Assembly: GCA_022769845.1 (NCBI GenBank)
Contig: JALEIO010000209.1
Coordinates: 1-6,077 of the forward strand
Reading direction: 5' to 3'
DNA length: 6,077 bases
Origin: Oscillospiraceae bacterium
GTDB lineage: Bacteria > Bacillota > Clostridia > UMGS1810
The notes beneath the pieces are model-generated. The model searched no databases and was not told where the DNA came from. It saw nothing but the letters and a program-made list of their open reading frames with translations. Below are positions 1 through 5,610 of the stretch, in pieces; the first letter of the stretch is position 1; every line of letters begins with the position of its first letter. A program made the position numbers and the translations under genes.

Positions 1-1232
1 GAAAAGGAGATATAAACATTAAGATTACAGATGCAGACGGCAAACCCGTAAAAAGTGCAAAAGTAACACTTAAGCAGACAAATCATGAGTTTAAGCACGG
101 CGCAAATTTGTTCATGTTGGATGAATTTGACACCGAAGAAAAAAACGAAGCTTACAAAAAACATTTTGCAAATGCGTTCAATATGGCAACCCTTCCCTTC
201 TACTGGGCTGCAACAGAACCCGAAAAGGGCAAAACGCGATATGATAAAAATTCTCCAAAACTCTATCGTAGACCGCCTATTGACCTTTGCATTGAATTTT
301 GCGAAAAGCACAATATTGAGCCGAGAGAGCATGCTCTTGCATACAACCATACGTTCCCCGATTGGCTCAAAGACGCAAGCCTTGACGAAGTGAAAGAAAA
401 TTACGAACGACGCTGCAAAGAAATTTCGGAGCGCTATGCCGACAAAATCCGCACAATAGAGGTTACCAACGAGCACTTCTGGGTACACAGAGAAACTGCT
501 CTTTACGATGAAGACGATTTTATCGAATATTGTTTTAAAACCGCGCGAAAATACTTTCCGAAAAATCAGCTTTGCATAAACGAATGGAGCGAATTTTGGC
601 GTGAGGCGGCAAGAAAACGTTCGCGCTATTATATGAATATTGAAAACTCAATAAAAAACGGCGCGCCGATTGACGCTGTCGGAATGCAGTTCCATATGTT
701 TACAAAGCAGGAAAATGAGGCAGAATATACAAAATATCCTTACAATCCCGAGCATGCTTATAAGGTACTCGACTTATACGCAAACTTTAATCTTCCCATT
801 CAGATTACCGAAATTACCATTCCTGCATACACAGACAAAGAAGAGGACGAAGAAATCCAGGCTAAACTTATCAAAAATATGTATTCTATTTGGTTCAGCC
901 ACAAAAACGTTGAGCAGATTGTCTACTGGAATTTGCCCGACGGTTATGCCGCATTTGCTCCGCAGGGCGATATGACGGCAGGCGAAAATTATTACCGCGG
1001 CGGACTTTTGCGCTATGATTTGAGTCCAAAGCCTGCATATGATGTCATTTACAATTTGTTCCATAAAGAGTGGATTACAAACGCCGAAATTCTTACTGAC
1101 TGTGAAGGCAATGCAAAAACGCGCGGCTTCTACGGTGAATACGACGTACAAATATGTGCAGATGGCAAATGTGTAAACAGCAAAATTAATTTTTCAAAGA
1201 ACAATGGAAACGAGTTTTCGTTTTCGATATAA
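1..1232 (+). CDS. GH10-family glycoside hydrolase (endo-beta-1,4-xylanase-like), 5' partial
   Basis: The frame is open from base 3 to the TAA at 1230-1232 (409 residues visible); the start lies left of the window, so a signal peptide cannot be judged. Residues 1-35 match the strand that precedes the barrel in many GH10 enzymes (DADGKPVKSA, then HEFKHGAN). GH10 landmarks follow in order: TEPEKG near 71-76, EHALAYNHTFPDWL from 109, the acid/base Glu157 in VTNEHF (codon 471-473), GMQFH near 227-231, the nucleophile Glu270 in ITEITIP (codon 810-812), and YWNLPDG at 308-314. A tail of about 45 residues after the barrel looks like a small beta extension. GH10 enzymes are retaining hydrolases, mostly of beta-1,4-xylan. 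The usual ENxMKW and LVWH substrate-binding motifs are altered, so the exact glycan is uncertain. It is the first visible gene of a probable operon with the dehydrogenase 12 nt downstream. Family is confident, specificity is not. Confidence 0.93.
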   Translation, partial: KGDINIKITDADGKPVKSAKVTLKQTNHEFKHGANLFMLDEFDTEEKNEAYKKHFANAFNMATLPFYWAATEPEKGKTRYDKNSPKLYRRPPIDLCIEFCEKHNIEPREHALAYNHTFPDWLKDASLDEVKENYERRCKEISERYADKIRTIEVTNEHFWVHRETALYDEDDFIEYCFKTARKYFPKNQLCINEWSEFWREAARKRSRYYMNIENSIKNGAPIDAVGMQFHMFTKQENEAEYTKYPYNPEHAYKVLDLYANFNLPIQITEITIPAYTDKEEDEEIQAKLIKNMYSIWFSHKNVEQIVYWNLPDGYAAFAPQGDMTAGENYYRGGLLRYDLSPKPAYDVIYNLFHKEWITNAEILTDCEGNAKTRGFYGEYDVQICADGKCVNSKINFSKNNGNEFSFSI

Positions 1233-1234
1233 AG

Positions 1235-1239
1235 GGTGA
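1235..1239 (+). promoter_or_regulatory. Ribosome binding site that sets the SDR start
   Basis: GGTGA lies 5 nt before the ATG at 1245 and matches the 3' part of the consensus GGAGGTGA. The in-frame GTG at 1236 lies inside this site and has no Shine-Dalgarno of its own, so the ATG is the better start. Confidence 0.7.
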
Positions 1240-1244
1240 CAAAA

Positions 1245-1973
1245 ATGTTTGACTTAACAGGCAAGAGAGCGCTTGTTACAGGCGCAACGCAAGGCATCGG
1301 CTTTGAAATTGCAAAAATTCTTTCGGAAAATGGCGCGTTTGTTTATGTAAACGGCGCGTCAAGCATCGAAAAATGTCAAAAAGCGTGCGAAAACATTAAA
1401 AACAGCGCGCCTGCACGCGCTAACCTCTGCAAAAAGGACGAAATCGACGCGCTATATAACCAAACGGGCGATGTTGATATTCTTGTTCTCAACGCGTCAA
1501 TTCAGTATAAGCGCAAATGGGATGAATTTACAGACGAAGAATTTGACATACAGTTTGACTGCAATATAAAAAGCACATATTATCTTATAAAAAAATACGC
1601 TCCCGCAATGAAGAAAAACGGCTGGGGCAGAATTGTGACAATCGGCAGTGTAAATCAGTATAACAATCATCCCGAACTGTCTGTTTACGGCATTACAAAA
1701 GCGGCTCAAATGAAGCTTGTAGAAAATGTTGCACCTTTTCTGGCACCCTTCGGCGTAACGTTAAACAACGTTGCCCCCGGCGCAATTAACACCCCCAGAA
1801 ATAACAAGGCGCTTGAAAACGAGGATTTCAAAAAAAAGGTTATTAACAGCATACCGTGCGGATATGTCGGCGAACCGTCTGACATTGCGCCCGCAGTTCT
1901 ATTGCTATGCAGCAACGAGGGACGATATATAACCGGGTCGGAAATTATAATCGACGGCGGAATGCATCTGTAA
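1245..1973 (+). CDS. Short-chain dehydrogenase/reductase (classical SDR, KduD/gluconate-5-dehydrogenase-like)
   Basis: This is a complete 242-residue protein, normal for a classical SDR. The Rossmann motif TGATQGIG is at 12-19, NAS (for NAG) at 83-85, and the catalytic set is Asn107, Ser135, Tyr148 and Lys152 (YGITK). The PG motif is at 178-179 and the usual IDGG near the C-terminus. It should be a cytoplasmic NAD(P)-dependent oxidoreductase acting on a hydroxyl/keto group. Overall it resembles the branch with gluconate 5-dehydrogenase and 2-keto-3-deoxygluconate dehydrogenase, but this branch is poor for predicting substrate. The stretch after the second beta strand is VNGASS, without a clear acidic (NAD) or basic (NADP) determinant, so cofactor is left open. 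The start is the ATG behind GGTGA. It sits between a GH10 gene and an RraA-like gene with 12- and 14-nt gaps, which suggests a role with a released sugar or sugar acid (inference). Confidence 0.93.
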   Translation: MFDLTGKRALVTGATQGIGFEIAKILSENGAFVYVNGASSIEKCQKACENIKNSAPARANLCKKDEIDALYNQTGDVDILVLNASIQYKRKWDEFTDEEFDIQFDCNIKSTYYLIKKYAPAMKKNGWGRIVTIGSVNQYNNHPELSVYGITKAAQMKLVENVAPFLAPFGVTLNNVAPGAINTPRNNKALENEDFKKKVINSIPCGYVGEPSDIAPAVLLLCSNEGRYITGSEIIIDGGMHL

Positions 1974-1976
1974 TAT

Positions 1977-1981
1977 GGAGG
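1977..1981 (+). promoter_or_regulatory. Ribosome binding site that sets the RraA-like start
   Basis: GGAGG lies 6 nt before the ATG at 1988 and directly after the SDR stop codon. It argues against the longer in-frame extension beginning at 1907, which would overlap the SDR gene by 67 nt. Confidence 0.85.
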
Positions 1982-1987
1982 ATAAAA

Positions 1988-2896
1988 ATGAATTTTAACG
2001 TAAAAGAAGAAATAATAAAGCTTACGCCGCTTTGGAAGGGTGAAAGACTTCCTGACGGCAGGCCGAAGGTTGACGAAAAATATTTAAAGGCACTTAAAAC
2101 TCTGACTCTTGAGGAGGTATGGAAGCCGATTTTTGTAAAAGGCTATGAAAGCCAGTTTGAAGGCAGGCTTCACACGCTGCACGATGATGGCAGAAAGCTT
2201 ATCGGCAGAGCCGTTACGGCTACATACTGTCCTTACCGCCCCGACCTTGACGAAGTTGTAAAAGATATCGGAAGAAATGAAGGCAGAACGGGTACATATA
2301 ACCAGTGGGTAATTGACAATCTTATGGAATATGATGTTCCCGTTATTGATATGTACGACAAAATTTACAAAGGCACATTTCTTGGCGGCAACCTCACAAC
2401 CGCGCTTAAAAACAAAACAAAAAACGAAAACGGCGGCGCGGTAATATGGGGCGGCGTTCGCGACACCGAGCAGATGAAAAAGGTTGCAGACACGCAGGTT
2501 TACTACCGTGGCATTGACCCTACCCCTATCCGCGATTTTATTATGACTGCATACAACACACCCACTCGCATAGGCAACGCAATTTGTCTTCCCGGTGATG
2601 TTGTTTTCGGTGCAGGCGGCGGAGTGTTGTTTATCCCGTCCCACCTTGTCGAGGAGGTTGTCGGCGGTGCGGCAAAAACACAGGTAAAAGATTTGTTCGG
2701 TTTTGAGATGATTACGCTCAACAAGTTCACCACTGCGCAAATTGACAAAAACACCTGGACGAAGGATATGTTAGACCTTCTTATGGACTTTATCGAAAAG
2801 GATGACAGGGCGGCGCAGTACCGCGGCCTTGACTGGTCGCACGAATATGACCTTGCAATCAACGGCGACCCCAATGACACGCAGTCAGCGCTGTAA
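1988..2896 (+). CDS. RraA-family protein (HMG-aldolase/'dimethylmenaquinone methyltransferase'-like), long form
   Basis: This 302-residue protein is longer than RraA or HMG/CHA aldolase (about 160-240). Family motifs are the GGVRD box with Arg158-Asp159, PGDVV at 202-206, and GVLFIP at 212-217. Characterised members are either metal-dependent aldolases/decarboxylases of pyruvate-type keto acids or RraA, an RNase E inhibitor; older databases often misname the family as methyltransferases. The long form has an N-terminal extension of about 60 residues (WKGERLPDGRPKV near 16-28) and a C-terminal helix-rich tail. In HMG aldolases an Asp 20 residues before the Arg-Asp pair binds the metal. Here the equivalent position appears to be Gly134 in FLGGNL, with a loop about 3 residues longer. 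As the last gene of the GH10-SDR operon it is more likely a sugar-acid or keto-acid lyase than an RNase regulator. Substrate is unknown. Confidence 0.87.
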   Translation: MNFNVKEEIIKLTPLWKGERLPDGRPKVDEKYLKALKTLTLEEVWKPIFVKGYESQFEGRLHTLHDDGRKLIGRAVTATYCPYRPDLDEVVKDIGRNEGRTGTYNQWVIDNLMEYDVPVIDMYDKIYKGTFLGGNLTTALKNKTKNENGGAVIWGGVRDTEQMKKVADTQVYYRGIDPTPIRDFIMTAYNTPTRIGNAICLPGDVVFGAGGGVLFIPSHLVEEVVGGAAKTQVKDLFGFEMITLNKFTTAQIDKNTWTKDMLDLLMDFIEKDDRAAQYRGLDWSHEYDLAINGDPNDTQSAL

Positions 2897-2899
2897 AAT

Positions 2900-2928
2900 T
2901 TGACATTTTTTTAATATTGTGGTATTCT
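2900..2928 (+). promoter_or_regulatory. Promoter of the YbaK-family gene (extended -10)
   Basis: A perfect -35 box TTGACA (2900-2905) and a -10 box TATTCT (2923-2928) are exactly 17 nt apart. TGTGG just before the -10 box gives a TRTGn extended -10. The start of transcription would fall near 2934-2936, at the foot of the hairpin at 2932-2963. It makes the YbaK-family gene a separate transcription unit beginning 4 nt after the RraA-like stop codon. Confidence 0.75.
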
Positions 2929-2931
2929 TAA

Positions 2932-2963
2932 TCAGGCAGTCGGATTATTTTCTGACTGCCTGA
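2932..2963 (+). repeat. Inverted repeat: 5'-leader hairpin (or weak terminator of the upstream operon)
   Basis: TCAGGCAGTC (2932-2941) pairs perfectly with GACTGCCTGA (2954-2963). With a G-U, a G-C and an A-U pair inside, the stem reaches 13 bp around a 6-nt loop (2945-2950). No T-run follows, so it is not a standard intrinsic terminator. It lies between the promoter and the GGAGG at 2974-2978. Possible roles are an mRNA-stabilising 5' stem-loop, an operator, or an end point for the operon transcript. Confidence 0.75.
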
Positions 2964-2985
2964 CATCATATTTGGAGGCGGTAAA

Positions 2986-3453
2986 ATGTCCATAGAAAAA
3001 GTACGAAATTATTTTAAAACGTTAAACATTGAGGATAGAATTTTGGAATTTGACGTATCCAGTGCAACTGTGGAGCTTGCTGCGCAGGCGCTTAACTGCG
3101 AAGGAAAGCGCATTGCAAAGTCTATTTCGTTTATGAAAAACGATGAGCCTATTTTGGTTGTAACAGCAGGCGATATGAAAATTGACAACGCAAAATACAA
3201 GAAAAAATTCGGCACAAAGGCAAAAATGCTCACTCCCGACGAGGCGTCAAAGCTTATCGGCCACGCTGTAGGCGGAGTGTGTCCGTTTGCCGTAAACGAT
3301 GGCGTAAAAATTTATCTTGACGAATCGCTTAAGCGTTTTGACACAGTTTTTCCCGCGTGCGGAAGCTCAAACAGCGCGATTGAGGTTACAATCCCCGAGC
3401 TTGAAAAATTTTCAAATTTTGACGAATGGGTGGATGTTTGTAAATTAAAATAA
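2986..3453 (+). CDS. YbaK/EbsC-family aminoacyl-tRNA deacylase
   Basis: This complete 155-residue protein has the usual length for the single-domain YbaK/ProX/EbsC family. These cytoplasmic proteins hydrolyse mischarged tRNAs in trans, for example Cys-tRNA(Pro) or Ala-tRNA(Pro). Family marks are Lys45 in RIAKSI, at the place of the conserved lysine of YbaK; the VVTAGD strand near 58-63; GGVCPF at 96-101; and the late GSSNSAIEVT stretch near 126-134. The VGGVCPF form is more like the Bacillota/ProX-type branch than E. coli YbaK, so the mischarged amino acid cannot be named. The ATG at 2986 has GGAGG 7 nt upstream. The gene has its own promoter and is convergent with the next gene. It has no evident tie to the neighbouring sugar genes. 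Confidence 0.92.
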   Translation: MSIEKVRNYFKTLNIEDRILEFDVSSATVELAAQALNCEGKRIAKSISFMKNDEPILVVTAGDMKIDNAKYKKKFGTKAKMLTPDEASKLIGHAVGGVCPFAVNDGVKIYLDESLKRFDTVFPACGSSNSAIEVTIPELEKFSNFDEWVDVCKLK

Positions 3454-3463
3454 TGTCTACTGA

Positions 3464-3489
3464 ACAAATGGTTTTGCTAAACCATTTGT
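3464..3489 (+). terminator. Perfect 11-bp hairpin after the YbaK-family gene (terminator-like, no U-tract)
   Basis: ACAAATGGTTT (3464-3474) and AAACCATTTGT (3479-3489) form an 11-bp stem with loop TGCT, beginning 10 nt after the stop codon. The downstream side is GTAAAATTT, without a proper T-run. It may be a weak terminator, a 3'-end stabiliser or a Rho-type pause site. An imperfect second dyad follows (GTGTAAAATT at 3488-3497 against AATTTCACAC at 3501-3510, one mismatch). Confidence 0.5.
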
Positions 3490-3546
3490 GTAAAATTTAC
3501 AATTTCACACCTAAAAAAGCATTAAAAACATCTGCTTACAAACATA

Positions 3547-3577
3547 AAAACGGGTCGATTTTGAATCGGCCCGTTTT
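3547..3577. terminator. Bidirectional intrinsic terminator between convergent genes
   Basis: A 14-bp stem (3547-3560 with 3564-3577, loop TTG) has a GC-rich core, CGGGTCG against CGGCCCG, with one G-U wobble when read on the + strand. On the minus strand that wobble is an A-C mismatch, but the tail is better (CGTTTTTATGTTT). On the + strand the tail is TTTTATAAAAATTATTTTTT. It lies 7 nt past the minus-strand stop codon, so it most directly serves the CmpB-family gene and may also stop readthrough from the left. Confidence 0.85.
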
Positions 3578-3584
3578 ATAAAAA

Positions 3585-4367
3585 TTATTTTTTAATCTGT
3601 TTGCTTATCCTTCTGTGCTTTCTGAACTCATAAATGCTCGTATGCAGCTTATTTAAAGCCTCCTCATATCTTATTGATTTCAATTTCGGAAAGCCCTTAA
3701 TCATACGTCTGTGCTGACTGTTGAGGCGCAAAAGAAACATCTCGTAAGCAGAATTAAGCTTGAGCGAAACATTTTCTTTTCGGAATTTTTCAAACTCCGC
3801 AGCGGCGTCCTCTTTCTTTTTGCCAAGATATTCCGAAAATTCTTTAAGACGAGCATTAAAGCTGGTAAATCCGGAAATGGTGACAACGCAGTCGGCAGTA
3901 AAAATTGCAAAAAGCGTTCCCGACGCAATGTGCAAAAGAAACCTTGGCGCACTGTCAATATATTTTGACACAAACGGGTGAATAAACAAAATAAGCAGAA
4001 CCGAAAGCATACCGAAAACAACCGCTCCGAGAAGGCAAACCCTCCCCTTTATGTTGAATTTCGAGTCAGAATAATCCCACCAACGAGCGTGAAACATTTT
4101 TTCCATCGCATATGACGTGATATATTCAAGTGAGCAAGTAAGAATTGCGCTTGAAAAAAACAGCAGAACGGGATTTTTAATTTTCCCGAGAATCAGTATG
4201 TTAAGCAGCGCTCCCGCACCGTAAATCGGGCAGTAAGGGCCGTTCAAAAAGCCTCGGTTTACAAACTTTCTGCTTGTTACGGAGCAAAGAATACTTTCAT
4301 AAATCCATCCAATAACCGCATACAGAATAAAATACAAAAAATACTTTTCAAGCGTATAAAAAATCAT
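3585..4367 (-). CDS. CmpB-family membrane protein (PF06541, 'putative ABC transporter type IV permease')
   Basis: This 260-residue integral membrane protein has about five predicted membrane helices (near 8-28, 46-62, 66-84, 108-130 and 143-166) and a charged, probably cytoplasmic tail of about 90 residues rich in Lys, Arg and Glu. Hallmarks of PF06541 are IGWIYES at 19-25, NRGFLNGPYCPIYG at 37-50, LEYITSYAMEK at 80-90, and WWDYS with FNIKGR near 96-109. The family is common in Bacillota. Despite its name there is no ATPase partner next to it and the function is not established. The ATG at 4367 has GGGGG 9 nt upstream (minus strand), a modest ribosome site. It is transcribed alone from its own promoter, divergent from the AraC-type regulator, and ends at a strong hairpin. 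No sugar-binding protein or transporter ATPase supports a transport role here. Confidence 0.88.
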   Translation of the reverse strand: MIFYTLEKYFLYFILYAVIGWIYESILCSVTSRKFVNRGFLNGPYCPIYGAGALLNILILGKIKNPVLLFFSSAILTCSLEYITSYAMEKMFHARWWDYSDSKFNIKGRVCLLGAVVFGMLSVLLILFIHPFVSKYIDSAPRFLLHIASGTLFAIFTADCVVTISGFTSFNARLKEFSEYLGKKKEDAAAEFEKFRKENVSLKLNSAYEMFLLRLNSQHRRMIKGFPKLKSIRYEEALNKLHTSIYEFRKHRRISKQIKK

Positions 4368-4400
4368 TTTTTATTTCCCCCGAAAAATTTCTTTTATTAT

Positions 4401-4429
4401 ATTATATACCATTTTTTTGATATGTTCAA
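4401..4429 (-). promoter_or_regulatory. Promoter of the CmpB-family gene
   Basis: On the minus strand, TTGAAC (+ strand 4424-4429) is followed after exactly 17 nt by a perfect TATAAT (+ strand 4401-4406). This is close to the housekeeping consensus. A perfect dyad with a single central base, ATGTT-C-AACAT (4422-4432), covers the -35 box and could be an operator. Confidence 0.8.
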
Positions 4430-4445
4430 CATTTTTTTAATTTTA

Positions 4446-4474
4446 TTTACTTTTGAACCATATTGTGATATTAT
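4446..4474 (+). promoter_or_regulatory. Promoter of the AraC-family regulator (extended -10)
   Basis: TTTACT (4446-4451) is followed after 17 nt by TATTAT (4469-4474), preceded by TGTGA, a TRTGn extended -10. Its -35 box is 16 bp from the -35 box of the divergent CmpB-family promoter, so one bound protein could affect both. The predicted leader is about 90 nt. Confidence 0.6.
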
Positions 4475-4504
4475 ATCGTAAGGAAGTCAAGAAAAAATCT
4501 GCAC

Positions 4505-4523
4505 TAAAAAAGTAACTTTTTTA
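4505..4523 (+). repeat. Inverted repeat in the regulator's leader
   Basis: TAAAAAAG and CTTTTTTA form an 8-bp, nearly all A-T dyad around TAA, about 48 nt before the start codon. A second imperfect dyad follows directly (TAATGAG-CA-CTTATTA, 4522-4537, one mismatch). Both lie in the leader of the AraC-type gene. They may be regulatory or simply AT-rich chance. Confidence 0.4.
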
Positions 4524-4556
4524 ATGAGCACTTATTAGGATTAATCAGTGTCATAA

Positions 4557-4561
4557 AAGGA
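4557..4561 (+). promoter_or_regulatory. Ribosome binding site that sets the AraC-family start
   Basis: AAGGA ends 9 nt before the ATG at 4571, but directly abuts the in-frame ATG at 4562. The spacing favours 4571, which shortens the protein by three residues. Confidence 0.65.
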
Positions 4562-4570
4562 ATGAAAAAT

Positions 4571-5554
4571 ATGATAAATCAAAAAATATTGGATAAGCTT
4601 ATGCCGATAACAGAGGAAGAAAAAGCAATTTTAAGCGGCGAACAAATCGATAAAAGCCTTTATGTAAGCAAAAATGCAGACGTTATAAGCAGCAAAAAGC
4701 TTATGGAGGAGGGCAAGCTTATTACGGTTCGTCCTCACACCCGTTTTGTGCATTTTCCCAAACATTCCCACGATTATATTGAGGTAATTTATATGTGCAG
4801 CGGAACAACCACTCACATTATAAACGGCAAAAAAATCGTTTTAAACGAAGGTGAGCTTTTATTTTTGGGGCAAAACGCAAGCCAGGAGATTTTGCCCGCC
4901 AAGCAAAATGACATTGCCGTAAATTTTATAATTCTGCCCGAATTTTTTGATTCATCTCTTGCTATGCTTGGAAATGAGGACACTTTATTAAGAAGATTTA
5001 TAATAGAACATTTAAAAAGCGACGGAAAAAAATCAAGCTTTCTTCACTTTGAAGTTTCAGACATCCTTCCTGTACAAAATCTTGTTGAAAATCTTATATG
5101 GACGCTTATTACAAAAACTGCGAACAAGCGAAAAATTAATCAGTACACAATGGGGCTTTTGTTTATCTGCCTTTTAAATCACACCGACAGACTTGTAAAC
5201 TATTCGGATGAGAACAACTTTATCATAAAAGTTCTTGCCTATGTTGAAGAAAATTACAAAAACGGCTCTCTTACCGAGCTTGCAAACCTTTTGCACTATG
5301 ATTTATACTGGTTTTCAAAAGAAATAAAACGCAAGTTCGGCAAAACCTATACTGAAATTGTTCAGCAGAAACGACTTTCGCAGGCGTGCTTTCTTTTAAG
5401 AACAACCGACCTTAACGTTTTGGACATTTCAATTCAAACAGGCTACAGCAACGCAAGCTATTTCCACAGAATTTTTAAAAATAACTTTGGTATGTCGCCG
5501 CGGCAATACCGCAAATTAAATTCAGAAAACACCAAAAATACTTTTGGCAAATAA
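4571..5554 (+). CDS. AraC-family transcriptional regulator with N-terminal cupin, likely rhamnose regulator
   Basis: This is a 327-residue cytoplasmic DNA-binding protein. An N-terminal cupin-type sensing domain spans about 50-125, with FPKHSHDYIEVIYMCSG from residue 62 and LNEGELLFL near 91-99, the usual two cupin motifs. A middle helical linker covers about 130-215. The C-terminal domain (about 222-316) holds two helix-turn-helix motifs: LTELANLLHYDLYWFSKEIK from 234, and ILDISIQTGYSNASYFHRIF-like residues around 284-302, followed by the AraC signature FGMSPRQYR. The start is the ATG at 4571. The next gene, on the same strand, is L-rhamnose isomerase, and both promoters share a TTTTGAA...TGATATTAT arrangement, so it is most likely a rhamnose-responsive activator that also controls itself (inference). 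It is not close enough by eye to RhaS/RhaR to use those names. Confidence 0.92.
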   Translation: MINQKILDKLMPITEEEKAILSGEQIDKSLYVSKNADVISSKKLMEEGKLITVRPHTRFVHFPKHSHDYIEVIYMCSGTTTHIINGKKIVLNEGELLFLGQNASQEILPAKQNDIAVNFIILPEFFDSSLAMLGNEDTLLRRFIIEHLKSDGKKSSFLHFEVSDILPVQNLVENLIWTLITKTANKRKINQYTMGLLFICLLNHTDRLVNYSDENNFIIKVLAYVEENYKNGSLTELANLLHYDLYWFSKEIKRKFGKTYTEIVQQKRLSQACFLLRTTDLNVLDISIQTGYSNASYFHRIFKNNFGMSPRQYRKLNSENTKNTFGK

Positions 5555-5591
5555 GGACACTTTTTAACACAAAAAGCGTCCTTTATTTTTT
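5553..5591 (+). terminator. Intrinsic terminator of the AraC-family gene
   Basis: AAGGACACTTTTT (5553-5565) and AAAAAGCGTCCTT (5571-5583) form a 13-position stem with one A-C mismatch and loop AACAC, followed by TATTTTTT. The stem includes the last two bases of the stop codon. It separates the regulator from the rhaA transcript, so rhaA should need its own promoter. Confidence 0.88.
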
Positions 5592-5610
5592 GAAGTTTTG
5601 ATGATATTAT
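5582..5610 (+). promoter_or_regulatory. Likely rhaA promoter (extended -10) with tandem repeat
   Basis: TATTAT (5605-5610) is preceded by TGA, an extended -10. The matching -35 position (5582-5587, TTTATT) is poor and overlaps the terminator tail, as expected of a promoter that needs an activator. A tandem repeat TTTTGAAG-TTTTGATG (5588-5603) fills the spacer and is a candidate regulator site. A second -10-like box, TATAAG (5616-5621), has no well-spaced -35. Confidence 0.45.

Noticed and set aside
4..17. AAGGAGATATA-like Shine-Dalgarno at the left edge
   Set aside because: No ATG, GTG or TTG lies at a proper distance in the GH10 frame, and these bases translate in frame into a sequence typical of the strand before the GH10 barrel. 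It is coding sequence.
108..110. TTG at 108 as the start of the GH10 gene
   Set aside because: The frame stays open to the window edge, and the 35 residues before it (DADGKPVKSA, HEFKHGAN) fit the family. The gene is truncated by the window, not started here.
85..393. Overlapping + strand 102-codon frame
   Set aside because: It lies inside the GH10 gene in another frame, has a low-complexity translation and no family resemblance.
1907..1987. 27-residue N-terminal extension of the RraA-like protein
   Set aside because: It overlaps the SDR gene, has no ribosome site, and the ATG at 1988 has GGAGG at ideal spacing.
2084..2740. Minus-strand 218-codon frame opposite the RraA-like gene
   Set aside because: It is Cys- and Asn-rich without recognisable motifs, and sits wholly opposite a clearly coding gene. 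It is a shadow of that gene's codon use.
1905..2896. Calling the RraA-like gene a menaquinone methyltransferase or an RNase E inhibitor
   Set aside because: The methyltransferase name is a long-standing database error for this family. The RNase E role belongs to short proteobacterial RraA and does not fit this long form in a sugar operon.
4539..4546. GATTAATC perfect 8-bp palindrome before the AraC-family gene
   Set aside because: Short AT-rich palindromes are expected by chance in such a leader, and there is no second copy or spacing that suggests an operator.
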